Assembly: GCA_945862035.1 (NCBI GenBank) | Contig: CAMAXB010000019.1 | Coordinates: forward strand, 1-19,482 | Length of the DNA: 19,482 nt | From: Opitutus sp. GAS368 | GTDB lineage: Bacteria > Verrucomicrobiota > Verrucomicrobiia > Opitutales > Opitutaceae | Reading direction: 5' to 3' | Shown: in pieces, positions 1-7,175 of the stretch | Layout: every line of letters begins with the position of its first letter | Position numbering within the stretch: position 1 is the stretch's first letter | The notes under the pieces: model-generated | What the model was told of the DNA's origin: nothing | Database searches by the model: none | Seen by the model: only the letters and a program-made list of their open reading frames with translations | Made by a program: the position numbers and the translations under genes

Positions 1-535
1 TGCCATCGAAATCGAAGGCCTGCACCTGGCGGGTCGGGGAATCGACGTAGTAGAGCGTCCGCTCATCCGGTGCCCAGGCCAGGCCGTTGGAAATGGAGAC
101 ATGCTCAAGCATGACCGCCACCGAGCGGTCGCCCTGGATCCGGAACAGGCGGGACTGTCCGCGCTGGCCCTTCAGCCCGAGCGTGCCGGCCCAGACGCGA
201 CCCTGTGGATCGACCTTGCCGTCATTGAAACGAAAGTTGATCGGATCGTGGTCGGGGATCTCGGTGAAACGCTCGAGTGAACCGGTGACGGGATCAATCA
301 GGTGGATCCCACGATGGAGCGCCGAAATGAACCGACCGTCGCTCGCCACCGCGATCGAGCCGGCCATTTGGGTGAGCGCGACCTTCCGCACCGGACCGCC
401 GTGGAGGTCTGCCTCGAAGAGCGTCTTGCCCGGGATATCGATCCACCACAGGGATTCCCGGCGCGGGTGCCAGCAGGGCCCCTCGCCCAACTGGGCGGGG
501 GTCCGCTGAAAGATCTCGAGGCGGGCGGAGATCAC
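1..535 (-). CDS. SMP-30/gluconolactonase family sugar lactonase (3' end outside window)
   Basis: This is a six-bladed beta-propeller lactonase that would hydrolyse a sugar-acid lactone to the free acid with a divalent metal. The frame is open from a GTG at 535 through the window edge and gives 178 residues of a protein normally near 290-300. Family landmarks are in place: the metal-binding Glu in LGEGP (residue 18), the substrate-contacting Arg and Asn in RFNDGK (102 and 104) and the metal-binding Asn in ISNGLAW (150). The last metal ligand, an Asp near residue 200, would lie outside the window. GTG is chosen because residues 4-20 already match the usual N-terminus and the upstream gene stops 7 bp before it. 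It is the last visible gene of the leftward operon. No signal peptide is visible, so it is probably cytosolic. The family is clear; the sugar is unknown. Confidence 0.9.
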   Translation of the reverse strand, partial: MISARLEIFQRTPAQLGEGPCWHPRRESLWWIDIPGKTLFEADLHGGPVRKVALTQMAGSIAVASDGRFISALHRGIHLIDPVTGSLERFTEIPDHDPINFRFNDGKVDPQGRVWAGTLGLKGQRGQSRLFRIQGDRSVAVMLEHVSISNGLAWAPDERTLYYVDSPTRQVQAFDFDG

Positions 536-542
536 AGGGCGA

Positions 543-1364
543 TCAGGCGCGGGACGACACCGGCTCAAGGGCGACCGGATTGGTCAGCCGGCCAATGCCC
601 TCAATCTCGATCGTGACGGAGTCGCCCGCCTTGAGCCAGCGCGGCTCGGGCTTGGCCGCCATGCCCACGCCGTGGGGCGTCCCGGTGAGGATCACCGTGC
701 CGGGCACCAGCGTGGTGCTCCCGCTGAGGAACTCGATGATGCGGGCCACGTCGAAGATCATGTCCGAGGTCGTCCAGTCCTGCACGGTCTGGCCGTTGAG
801 GTGGGTGGCGATCTTGAGCTGATTGGGTCCGGCGATCTCGTCGGGCGTCACGAGCCGCGGCCCGAGCGGGCAGAACGTGTCGAAGAACTTGCCGCGGCAC
901 CACTGGCCGCCGCCGCGCTTGATCTGCCAGTCGCGGGCGGAAACATCGTTCGCGCAGGTGTACCCGAGCACGTAGTCGAGCGCGTGGGCGCGGTCGACGT
1001 TCTTGCAGGCGCGGCCGATGACGACCGCGAGCTCGCACTCGTAGTCCACCTCGCTGCTCGCGAGATGGGTCGGGATCAGGATCGGATCGCCGGGGTTCTG
1101 GAGGGTGTTGATGCCCTTCACAAACAACACGGGCAACTCGGGCGCCTTCATGCCGGACTCGTGCGCATGATGCCGGTAGTTGAGGCCGACGCCGAGGATC
1201 TGGGTCGGCACGACCGGAGCGAGGAGCTTGCGCAGATCGGCCTTTTCCGTCGTGACGCGGTGCGCGCCAAAGACATCGCCGTCGATGCGGAAGGCGCTGC
1301 CGTCGGGCTGTTCGGCGCCGTAGGAGGCGCGGCCGGCGGAGTCGAGATAGCGGATGATTTTCAT
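543..1364 (-). CDS. Fumarylacetoacetate hydrolase (FAH) family protein
   Basis: This 273-residue enzyme belongs to the FAH superfamily. Members hydrolyse or isomerise 2-keto or 2,4-diketo acids, for example 2,4-diketo-3-deoxy sugar acids or 2-hydroxyhepta-2,4-diene-1,7-dioate. The catalytic C-terminal fold begins near residue 55 (ILGVGLNYRHHA). The metal ligands are Glu109 and Glu111 in DYECEL and Asp140 in CANDVSARD. RGKFFDTFCPLGP (157-169) and TGTPHGVG (227-234) complete the active site. The start at 1364 (MKIIRYLD) is preferred: the frame stays open to 1547 but that part antisenses the RidA gene's shifted frame and is not family-like. The gene lies 13 bp after RidA and 7 bp before the lactonase. 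Next to a lactonase, a role late in a sugar-acid pathway is likely, but the substrate is inferred. Confidence 0.93.
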   Translation of the reverse strand: MKIIRYLDSAGRASYGAEQPDGSAFRIDGDVFGAHRVTTEKADLRKLLAPVVPTQILGVGLNYRHHAHESGMKAPELPVLFVKGINTLQNPGDPILIPTHLASSEVDYECELAVVIGRACKNVDRAHALDYVLGYTCANDVSARDWQIKRGGGQWCRGKFFDTFCPLGPRLVTPDEIAGPNQLKIATHLNGQTVQDWTTSDMIFDVARIIEFLSGSTTLVPGTVILTGTPHGVGMAAKPEPRWLKAGDSVTIEIEGIGRLTNPVALEPVSSRA

Positions 1365-1377
1365 AGAGGGCGTCGGT

Positions 1378-1767
1378 TCAGACCTTGGGAACGGCGACAC
1401 ACTCGATCTCGTACTTGAGAGCGGCGGAGAGGCAGTTCGTGATCGTGGTGCGGGTCGGGAAAGGCGCGGAGAAGTATTCCCGATAGAGCTGGTTGTAGAG
1501 CGGCACGCTTTCGGCATCGCGCACGTAGTTGCGCGTCTGGATGACATGCTTCAGGTCGCTGCCGGCGGTCTCGAGGACCTTGCGCAGATTCTCGACCGAG
1601 CGGCGGAACTCGCCCTCGAAGGTGTCCGAGATGATGTTGCCCTTGGCGTCAACCGAGGCCTGGCCGGACACGAAGATGAGATCCCCCACCCGCACGACCG
1701 GGCTGAAAGGCAGGTGGGACACGGGGGTGTCCTTGTCGATCGGATACGAGACGCTGGGATGATTCAT
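1378..1767 (-). CDS. RidA/YjgF/YER057c/UK114 family protein
   Basis: This is a 129-residue RidA-like protein. RidA proteins are trimers that hydrolyse reactive enamine/imine intermediates released by PLP enzymes; related groups deaminate aminoacrylate-type compounds in catabolic operons. Arg106 in FPTRTTI and Glu120 in KYEIE match the catalytic Arg105 and Glu120 of the archetype, so imine deamination is plausible. GDLIFVSGQ (28-36) is the usual first strand motif. The ATG at 1767 overlaps the TGA of the preceding MlrC-like gene as ATGA, which indicates translational coupling; a longer open frame to 1833 only reads into that gene. Its place in an operon with a class III aminotransferase, near a DSD1-like PLP lyase, suits a job removing unstable nitrogenous intermediates. 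Confidence 0.92.
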   Translation of the reverse strand: MNHPSVSYPIDKDTPVSHLPFSPVVRVGDLIFVSGQASVDAKGNIISDTFEGEFRRSVENLRKVLETAGSDLKHVIQTRNYVRDAESVPLYNQLYREYFSAPFPTRTTITNCLSAALKYEIECVAVPKV

Positions 1768-3278
1768 GCGAAAAGCGGTTGGGACGGCGTGGCGGCGTCG
1801 AGCGGGTAGACCGGGCGGCGGAGGAGCTTCCAAGGCAGGCCGGCGAGATTGCTGGTGCAGGGACCGGGCGTGTCGACGTAGTAGCTGGTGCGGGATACGC
1901 GGTCGTACGCGCGCTTGTGGGCGACGGCGGCCTTCACGCCGATCACGCGGAAATCGCGGGGCTCGATGCCCTGGCTGCGCAGCTGTCCGAGATCAAACGG
2001 CGCAGTCTTCCGGCTGGTCAGCAAAAGGGTCACGCCCGCGGCGCGAATGACGGCGCAGGGCCCCATGCTGATGTTGACGCCATTCATGGACGCCAGGTGG
2101 CTTTGCTCGTCCTCGAGGCGGAAATGGCCATCGCTGCGGGAAACAAAGGTGGCGTCGAGGGCGACCGGCCCGGCGTCGAGGGCCGAGCCCTTGCCGCCGA
2201 TGGCGAGCTGCCGAACCTCGCCGGGAGCGGCATCGGCCAGCGACTGCACCGCGGCGGGATCGTTGATGATCACAAGGGAGGACGCGACCTGGTGCTTGAG
2301 CAGCGAGCGCAGGATACCCGTGCCATCGCCGGGGGCGCCGCCGCCGATGTTATCGGACGGCTCGACGAGGACCACCGGGCCCGAGGCGAAGTCGGCCGGT
2401 GTGAGGGCACGGACCACGTCGTCGACCGGGGGATACACAATCGTCCCCTGCTCGCGCAGGTCCCAGGCGATCCGGGCGCCCCGCGCGAGGTGAGCCCGCG
2501 CGGCGTCGACGGGGAGCGTGGTGACAGCGCAGATGGAGCAGCCCGTGTCGGGCGTGTCGGCAAAGGAATAGCCCCCGGCGATGTTCACCGCCCAGACCTC
2601 CGGGTCGGAGGCCTCGAGCTCGAGGGCAAAGCGCTCGAGCGACCGCATCGGGTCAATGTGGGTGCCGGTGCCCGGAGGCGCCCAGAGGATCGGCGGGCGG
2701 CACCAGACCATGCGCGGCATCCGCTTTTCCTGCAGGCAGCGCTGCAGCAGGACGGCCCCGCGCTGCGTGGCCTGCTTGGCGTCGGTGTGCGGATTCTCGC
2801 GGTACATCACTAGACCGTTGGCCGCCTCGCACATCCGGGCGCTGATGTTGCCGTGCAGGTCCAGTACACCGAAAATCGGCAGGTGTCGCGCGCCCGGCAG
2901 GGCGCGGATGCGGACGAGCAGTTCACCCTCGGGGTCGCGAATACTCTCGGTGGCCATCGCGCCGTGCAGCACGAGGAAGATGCCCTCGACCCCGGCCGCA
3001 ATCGCAGGGGCGGCCCGGCGCTCGAACTCCGACCAGTAGCGCTCGAACATTGCGTCGTCCACCGTGCCGCTCGGCACGCAGCGGACGTCGACCGTGGGAA
3101 TAACCTCCCAGCCAAAGCGGTCGGCCTCGGTCAGGAAACCATCGGTGGGCGAGCCATCGCCCCGTTTCGTCAGAATCTGGTCGCCGAAGATGACCTCGAA
3201 ATCCTCCCAGCGGGTGGTCTGCCCGAGGAAGGTGTGAGTCTCATGGAAGAGACCCGCGAAAACGATGCGCGGCTTCAT
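1764..3278 (-). CDS. M81 family metallopeptidase-like protein (MlrC-type)
   Basis: This 504-residue protein belongs to the MlrC family, named for the last peptidase of microcystin degradation but widespread in operons unrelated to microcystin. It carries the two family regions: an N-terminal metallo-domain (about 1-290) and a C-terminal MlrC domain (about 300-490). Candidate zinc ligands are His12/Glu13/His15 in GLFHETHTF, His105 in VLHGAM, Asp140 and His142 in DLHGN, and His164 and Asp166 in ENPHTD. The phosphate-loop-like DNIGGGAPGDGT near residues 310-321 is also typical. Start at 3278 follows the aminotransferase stop by 20 bp; the leader is C-rich without a Shine-Dalgarno. Such homologues may cleave amide or cyclic-imide bonds. 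In this operon an amide-bond hydrolase acting on the imported compound is possible, but this is inference. Confidence 0.9.
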   Translation of the reverse strand: MKPRIVFAGLFHETHTFLGQTTRWEDFEVIFGDQILTKRGDGSPTDGFLTEADRFGWEVIPTVDVRCVPSGTVDDAMFERYWSEFERRAAPAIAAGVEGIFLVLHGAMATESIRDPEGELLVRIRALPGARHLPIFGVLDLHGNISARMCEAANGLVMYRENPHTDAKQATQRGAVLLQRCLQEKRMPRMVWCRPPILWAPPGTGTHIDPMRSLERFALELEASDPEVWAVNIAGGYSFADTPDTGCSICAVTTLPVDAARAHLARGARIAWDLREQGTIVYPPVDDVVRALTPADFASGPVVLVEPSDNIGGGAPGDGTGILRSLLKHQVASSLVIINDPAAVQSLADAAPGEVRQLAIGGKGSALDAGPVALDATFVSRSDGHFRLEDEQSHLASMNGVNISMGPCAVIRAAGVTLLLTSRKTAPFDLGQLRSQGIEPRDFRVIGVKAAVAHKRAYDRVSRTSYYVDTPGPCTSNLAGLPWKLLRRPVYPLDAATPSQPLFA

Positions 3279-3298
3279 GGGGATAGGCGGACCGGCGG

Positions 3299-4642
3299 TC
3301 AGGCGGGAGCCTGCCAGGTGGACGCATGGCGCCGGAAGGCGATCGCCGCGCGCTCCAGCGCGAGGTCAATGTGCCGCTCCTCGTGGGGCAGGCAGATCGA
3401 CCAGAGCCCGCGCTCGATCGCCCGGACACCCTCCTCGAGGAGGCAGCGGCGCAAGTGGGCCCAGCGCGGGGCGTCGTGGCGGCGGACGTAGTCGCGGTAG
3501 TCGCGGATCGGACCCTCGGTCGCGCCCGGCTTGAGCATGACCGCGTGGAAGATGAGACCCGGGCCCTGCGGGCGCAGCGGCACGCCATTGGCCTGGCCGA
3601 GGGCGGTGAGGCCCTCCATCAGGCGGCGGCCAAGGCGCTGGATGCCGGCCGGGTGGTTCTGGCCGAGAGCAAGGATCTGGTCGAGGGACCACTTGCTGGC
3701 GGCGAGACAGAGCGGATTGGCATTAAGGGTGCCCGCGTGGACAACCTCGCCCGAGAGGATCTTGGCAAAAGCAGCCCGGGTGCCGGCGAGCGCGGCAAAG
3801 GGGGTGCCGCCGCCGATCGCCTTGCCGAGGATGGTGAGGTCGGCGCGATAGTTGTAGTAACCCTGCGCACAGGCGGCGCCGAAGCGGAAGCCGGTGATGG
3901 TCTCGTCGGAAATCATCAGCATCCCGTCACGATCGCAGAGCTCGCGGATGGCGGCCATCAGGCCCGGGACCGGCTCAATGCAGCAGGTGTTGCACAGCAC
4001 CGGCTCGAAGACGATGGCCGCGATCTGACCGCGATGGCGGTCAGCGACGCGCCGGAGGTGGTCGATGTCATTCCAACGCACCATCACAAACTGGTCGAGC
4101 ACCTCGGGAATCACGCCCTTGCTCGGATGCAGGCGGGCGGGCGTCTCGTCATCACCCCACTTATCGGCAGGATTGGCGAAGCCCACCAGGCCCTCATCAG
4201 CCCAGCCATGGTAGTGGCCCTCAAAGCGGAGAATCAGCTTCCGCCCGGTGTGGGCACGGGCGAGGCGGAAGGCGGCCAGCACAACCTCGGTGGCGGAGCT
4301 GTTGAAGCGCACGAGCTCGGCCGACGGGATCATTTTTTGGATCCGCTCGGAGACATCGATCTCCAGCTCGCTCTGGGCCGCCCAATGCGTGCCGAGTCGG
4401 GCCTGCGCGGCGATCACGTCGGCCATGCCCGCCGGGGCGTGTCCATACAGCAGGGCACCTTGGCCGAGCTGAAAGTCGAGGTAGTGATTATTGTCCACAT
4501 CCCACAGTTCGGGCCCGCGGCCGTGCGTGAAATACAACGGCACTGGGGCCTCCATCTTGCGGATGCCGCTGTTGACGCCGGACGCGATGCTGCGTGCCGC
4601 GCGCTCGAACAGGGCCTGTGACTTGGGAAACGTATAGGGCAT
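3299..4642 (-). CDS. Class III PLP-dependent aminotransferase (glutamate-1-semialdehyde aminomutase-like)
   Basis: This is a 447-residue fold-type I PLP enzyme close in plan to glutamate-1-semialdehyde 2,1-aminomutase and related omega-aminotransferases. The pyridine-nitrogen Asp is Asp246 (SDETITGFR), the Schiff-base Lys is Lys274 (LGKAIGGG), and FEGHYHGW (140-147) carries the ring-stacking aromatic. The N-terminal GSAM-like opening (SGVNSGIRK, 21-29) is present. Two deviations stand out: the residue that packs on the PLP ring is Thr248 where Val or Ile is usual, and the phosphate-binding element reads NSSATEV rather than NSGTEA. Haem synthesis is unlikely because the gene sits in a catabolic operon, 27 bp after the IclR-type regulator and 20 bp before the MlrC-like gene. 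The donor and acceptor are unknown. The leader is a C/T run with no Shine-Dalgarno. Confidence 0.93.
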   Translation of the reverse strand: MPYTFPKSQALFERAARSIASGVNSGIRKMEAPVPLYFTHGRGPELWDVDNNHYLDFQLGQGALLYGHAPAGMADVIAAQARLGTHWAAQSELEIDVSERIQKMIPSAELVRFNSSATEVVLAAFRLARAHTGRKLILRFEGHYHGWADEGLVGFANPADKWGDDETPARLHPSKGVIPEVLDQFVMVRWNDIDHLRRVADRHRGQIAAIVFEPVLCNTCCIEPVPGLMAAIRELCDRDGMLMISDETITGFRFGAACAQGYYNYRADLTILGKAIGGGTPFAALAGTRAAFAKILSGEVVHAGTLNANPLCLAASKWSLDQILALGQNHPAGIQRLGRRLMEGLTALGQANGVPLRPQGPGLIFHAVMLKPGATEGPIRDYRDYVRRHDAPRWAHLRRCLLEEGVRAIERGLWSICLPHEERHIDLALERAAIAFRRHASTWQAPA

Positions 4643-4669
4643 GAGAAAAAGGAGTAAATCGGCCGCCGA

Positions 4670-5410
4670 TCAGGCGGAGGTGAGCGCGGCAGGCTGAGCG
4701 ATCTGCTGCACCGCGAGGGTCAGCGCGGTGCGGCGCGCCTCGGGAAAACGATGAACCGGGACGGACACGCTGATGGCCGCGAGGGGTTCGCCGAGGAGGG
4801 CAAGCGGCGCCGCGAAGCAGGCCACGCCGTCGACCGTCTCCTCCTCTTCGAAGGCGTAGCCGCGCGCACGCGTCGCCGCGAGTTCGCGCTCCAGCCGGGT
4901 GCGGGCCTCCGAGCGCTTCCGCGGCGGGAGGTCCGCGCAGACCTTGGCCACCAGGCGGGCCTGCTGTTCGGCCGGAAGGTGGGAGACGATCGCCCGACCG
5001 AGGGCCGTCGTGTGAAAGTGGTCGCGGGCGCCCGGCTTCACGATCCAGCGCAGGGGCTGGGTCGTCTCAAGCACATGGGCGTAGCGGATGTAGACGCCCT
5101 CGAGCAGACCCAGGTTCACCGTCTCGTTAAAGCCCGCGTGAAGCTCGCGCATGAAGGGCAGGGCCTTCGCCCGCAGCAGCTCATCCCGGCCATGCTCGCG
5201 CAGGGAGGCCAACCGGTCCGAGAGCTCATACAGGCCACCGCGGTCCGGCTGCAGGACGTACCCCAAATCGCGCAGGCTGCGCAGGATGCGGTACACCGTC
5301 GGCTTGGGCATCCGGCACTCCTCGGCGATCTCCGCAAGGCTGAGGGCCCGCCCGGACCGGGCCATGACCTCCAGCACGGAGAAGGTTTTGTCGAGAACGG
5401 CGATACTCAT
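4670..5410 (-). CDS. IclR family transcriptional regulator
   Basis: This 246-residue DNA-binding protein has the two IclR parts: an N-terminal winged helix (about 4-60, recognition helix around PKPTVYRILRSL, 35-46) and a C-terminal ligand-binding domain (about 75-240). The family motif HFHTTALGRAI (131-141) and FEEEETVDGVACFAAP in the effector pocket region are clear. It is the first gene of the leftward operon and faces the rightward amidohydrolase gene across 62 bp, the usual position for a local regulator. A 16-bp palindrome inside its own promoter region suggests autoregulation and control of both directions. IclR members mostly sense small organic acids or aromatic compounds; which one here is unknown. 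Start at 5410 is the first ATG that gives the standard N-terminus. Confidence 0.95.
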   Translation of the reverse strand: MSIAVLDKTFSVLEVMARSGRALSLAEIAEECRMPKPTVYRILRSLRDLGYVLQPDRGGLYELSDRLASLREHGRDELLRAKALPFMRELHAGFNETVNLGLLEGVYIRYAHVLETTQPLRWIVKPGARDHFHTTALGRAIVSHLPAEQQARLVAKVCADLPPRKRSEARTRLERELAATRARGYAFEEEETVDGVACFAAPLALLGEPLAAISVSVPVHRFPEARRTALTLAVQQIAQPAALTSA

Positions 5411-5430
5411 GGTTTGGGCTTGCCGTTGTC

Positions 5431-5459
5431 ATCACAATGCGAAATGCTCATTTCGTCAA
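5431..5459 (-). promoter_or_regulatory. Putative sigma-70-type promoter of the iclR-led leftward operon
   Basis: Read on the minus strand, TTGACG (5459-5454) matches the -35 consensus at five of six positions and is followed after exactly 17 bp by TGTGAT (5436-5431), four of six matches to the -10. Transcription would start near 5424, leaving a leader of about 14 nt before the ATG at 5410. The promoter is only a pattern match, but its position and the operator within its spacer agree with one another. Confidence 0.45.
5440..5455. promoter_or_regulatory. Perfect inverted repeat, probable IclR-family operator
   Basis: The sequence CGAAATG-CT-CATTTCG is a perfect 7-bp inverted repeat with a 2-bp centre. 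It resembles the GAAAT...ATTTC core of E. coli IclR sites. It lies in the spacer between the predicted -35 and -10 of the regulator gene and 17 bp upstream of the start of the divergent amidohydrolase gene, so one bound dimer could affect both directions. Binding by the adjacent regulator is inferred from position and symmetry. Confidence 0.6.
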
Positions 5460-5460
5460 T

Positions 5461-5466
5461 TAAAAT
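5461..5466 (+). promoter_or_regulatory. Possible -10 element for the rightward array
   Basis: TAAAAT is a five-of-six match to the -10 consensus in the only AT-rich patch of the area. Its downstream edge is 6 bp from the ATG at 5473, so the transcript could begin at or next to the start codon and be leaderless. No convincing -35 lies 16-18 bp upstream, so activation by a bound regulator might be needed. Confidence 0.3.
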
Positions 5467-5472
5467 TTGGGT

Positions 5473-6447
5473 ATGCTCATCGACTGCCACAACCACCTCG
5501 GGGTTGACCTGTATTTCTACAGCAACGGCTATCACCCCTACTGCCAGGACCTCCCTGCAATGTACACCGAGGGGCGGCATTGCGGGGTCGATTACTGGAT
5601 CGCATTTCCCATGGTCGCGAACCTGACCTTCGATGTCGCAGAAATGCGCCGCCGGAAGCTGGTGGCAGGCGGGCCGGAGAAGGTGCCCTATGCGTTCGAG
5701 AACGAGCGGATGCTGCGCGAGATCAACCAGCTTTACCCGGACTATGGCCGCTCCGTGCTGCCGTTCATGATTCTCGATCCCCTGCGGGAACCGGAGGCAC
5801 AGCTGAAGAAGCTGCGCGAACTCAAGGCCCAGTTTCCCTTCTACGGGCTCAAGATCCAGGCCACGATGATCCAGTCGGATGTCGGGGCGCTGCTCAACGA
5901 GGGCCGGGGCTTCCTTGAGTTCGCGGCCGAGTTCGACCTGCCCTTCATCATTCACTCAAGCGTGGCGCCCGAGGACACCTGGTCGCAGGCCACCACCATC
6001 CTCAAGGTCGCCGAGGCGACGCCCAACGTGCGCTTCTGCCTCGCGCATTCCTGCCGCTACGACCAGGAGTGCCTCGATCGCGTCGCGGAACTGCCCAACA
6101 CCTGGTTCGACTGTTCCGCCCACCGCATCCACTGCGAGGGCGTGGTGCGCGGCTACGGCTACGTCGCCCCCGAAGCGCGGCGCTTCAAGGCCGACTACCG
6201 CGATCCCGCCGCCGTGCTCCGCGCACTCGCCGAGGCCTACCCGACCAAGCTGATCTGGGGCTCCGACACGCCCTTCCAGAGCTACGTGGCGGACATTGAT
6301 GGGCAGTATGTTTCGCTGCGCAGCACCTATGTCGAGGAGGTCGCTTGCGTCCGCGCCCTCCCCGCCCCTCTCCAGCAAGCCATCGGCAACGACAACATCC
6401 GCGCCCTCCTTCGCCTCAAAGATGACCGCCTTCTCGCTCGCCGGTAA
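5473..6447 (+). CDS. Amidohydrolase family protein (amidohydrolase_2 type)
   Basis: This 324-residue protein is a TIM-barrel metal-dependent hydrolase of the amidohydrolase_2 group, which includes lactonases, decarboxylases and amidases. Metal-site residues appear in order: His6 and His8 (IDCHNH), Lys127 on a barrel strand (GLKIQ), His161 (FIIHSS), His192 (LAHSC) and Asp265 (WGSDTPF). The ATG at 5473 is chosen; an in-frame TTG at 5467 would add only two residues. There is no Shine-Dalgarno. It is the first gene of the rightward array, across the operator from the regulator, and its end overlaps the SDR gene by 26 bp. L-fucono- and L-rhamnono-lactonases also belong to this superfamily, so a lactonase role is possible, but nothing seen proves the substrate. 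Confidence 0.9.
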   Translation: MLIDCHNHLGVDLYFYSNGYHPYCQDLPAMYTEGRHCGVDYWIAFPMVANLTFDVAEMRRRKLVAGGPEKVPYAFENERMLREINQLYPDYGRSVLPFMILDPLREPEAQLKKLRELKAQFPFYGLKIQATMIQSDVGALLNEGRGFLEFAAEFDLPFIIHSSVAPEDTWSQATTILKVAEATPNVRFCLAHSCRYDQECLDRVAELPNTWFDCSAHRIHCEGVVRGYGYVAPEARRFKADYRDPAAVLRALAEAYPTKLIWGSDTPFQSYVADIDGQYVSLRSTYVEEVACVRALPAPLQQAIGNDNIRALLRLKDDRLLARR

Positions 6448-7171
6448 CACGGCCCTGGTCACCGGTTCCTCCCAAGGAATCGGCCACGCCATCGCGCTCG
6501 GCGCCCACCGCGCCGGCGCCCGCGTCGTTTTCCACGGCAAGGACGCCGCCACCCCGGCCATGCCGGAGGGCTCGCTCTACCTGCCCGGCGACCTGCTGGA
6601 TCCCGACGGCCCCGCCGGCCTCGTCGCAGGCGCGTTTGCGGCGCGGCCCGAACTCGACCTGCTTGTCTGCAATGCCGGCAGCTTCTTCGACGTGCCCTTT
6701 CTTGAGATGACGCCTGCGCTCTTCGAGCGGACGATCAATCTCAATGTTCGCGCCAATTACTTTGTCGCCCAGGCCTTCGCCCGCGAACTGGTGGCCCGGA
6801 AGCGTCCGGGCGCGATCGTGACCACCACGTCGACCAATGGCTTTCAGCCCGAGGATGATTCCACGGTCTACGATACGTCAAAGGGCGCAATGGTCATGAT
6901 GACGCGCACCCTCGCCCAGTCGCTCGCGGTCCACGGCATCCGCGTGAACAGCGTGGCCCCGGGCCTGATCAAGACGCCGCTCACCGCCGGCCTGCTCAAC
7001 ACCGACAAGCAGCGGCACTACGAGAAGAAGATCGCCCTCGGACGCCTCGGCGATCCCGACGATTGCGCGGGCGCCGCCGTTTTCCTGCTGTCGCCCGCCG
7101 CCCGCTACATCACGGGCCAGGTGCTCGTCGTCGATGGCGGCCTCACGCTCGGTCAGATCGGGCGCATGTAA
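6422..7171 (+). CDS. SDR family NAD(P)-dependent oxidoreductase
   Basis: This is a classical short-chain dehydrogenase of 249 residues, the usual length. It shows the dinucleotide motif TGSSQGIG (14-21), NAG (84-86), catalytic Ser137, and YDTSK with Tyr150 and Lys154. VNSVAPGLIKTP and the C-terminal YITGQVLVVDGG are typical of the FabG/gluconate-dehydrogenase branch. The start ATG at 6422 lies inside the end of the amidohydrolase gene (26-bp overlap), so the two are probably translationally coupled. A longer in-frame extension to 6296 reads the amidohydrolase gene out of frame and is rejected. In context it probably oxidises a hydroxyl of a sugar, sugar acid or 2-keto-3-deoxy acid; general SDR promiscuity prevents a finer call. 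Confidence 0.94.
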   Translation: MTAFSLAGNTALVTGSSQGIGHAIALGAHRAGARVVFHGKDAATPAMPEGSLYLPGDLLDPDGPAGLVAGAFAARPELDLLVCNAGSFFDVPFLEMTPALFERTINLNVRANYFVAQAFARELVARKRPGAIVTTTSTNGFQPEDDSTVYDTSKGAMVMMTRTLAQSLAVHGIRVNSVAPGLIKTPLTAGLLNTDKQRHYEKKIALGRLGDPDDCAGAAVFLLSPAARYITGQVLVVDGGLTLGQIGRM

Positions 7172-7175
7172 TCCC

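Noticed and set aside
1365..1547. N-terminal extension of the FAH-family gene
   Set aside because: The 61 extra residues are Ser/Arg/Pro-rich, overlap the RidA gene in a different frame, and are not FAH-like; MKIIRYLD at 1364 is the normal N-terminus.
1764..3278. Reading the MlrC-like gene as evidence of microcystin breakdown
   Set aside because: The partners mlrA, mlrB and mlrD are not seen and the family is widespread in unrelated operons.
3326..4621. A 431-codon plus-strand frame over the aminotransferase gene
   Set aside because: Its composition is typical of a codon-position mirror, and the minus strand has clear PLP-enzyme motifs.
3299..4642. Calling the aminotransferase hemL (haem synthesis)
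   Set aside because: It lies in a catabolic operon and differs at PLP-pocket positions (Thr248, the SSATEV element), so the haem assignment is unsupported.
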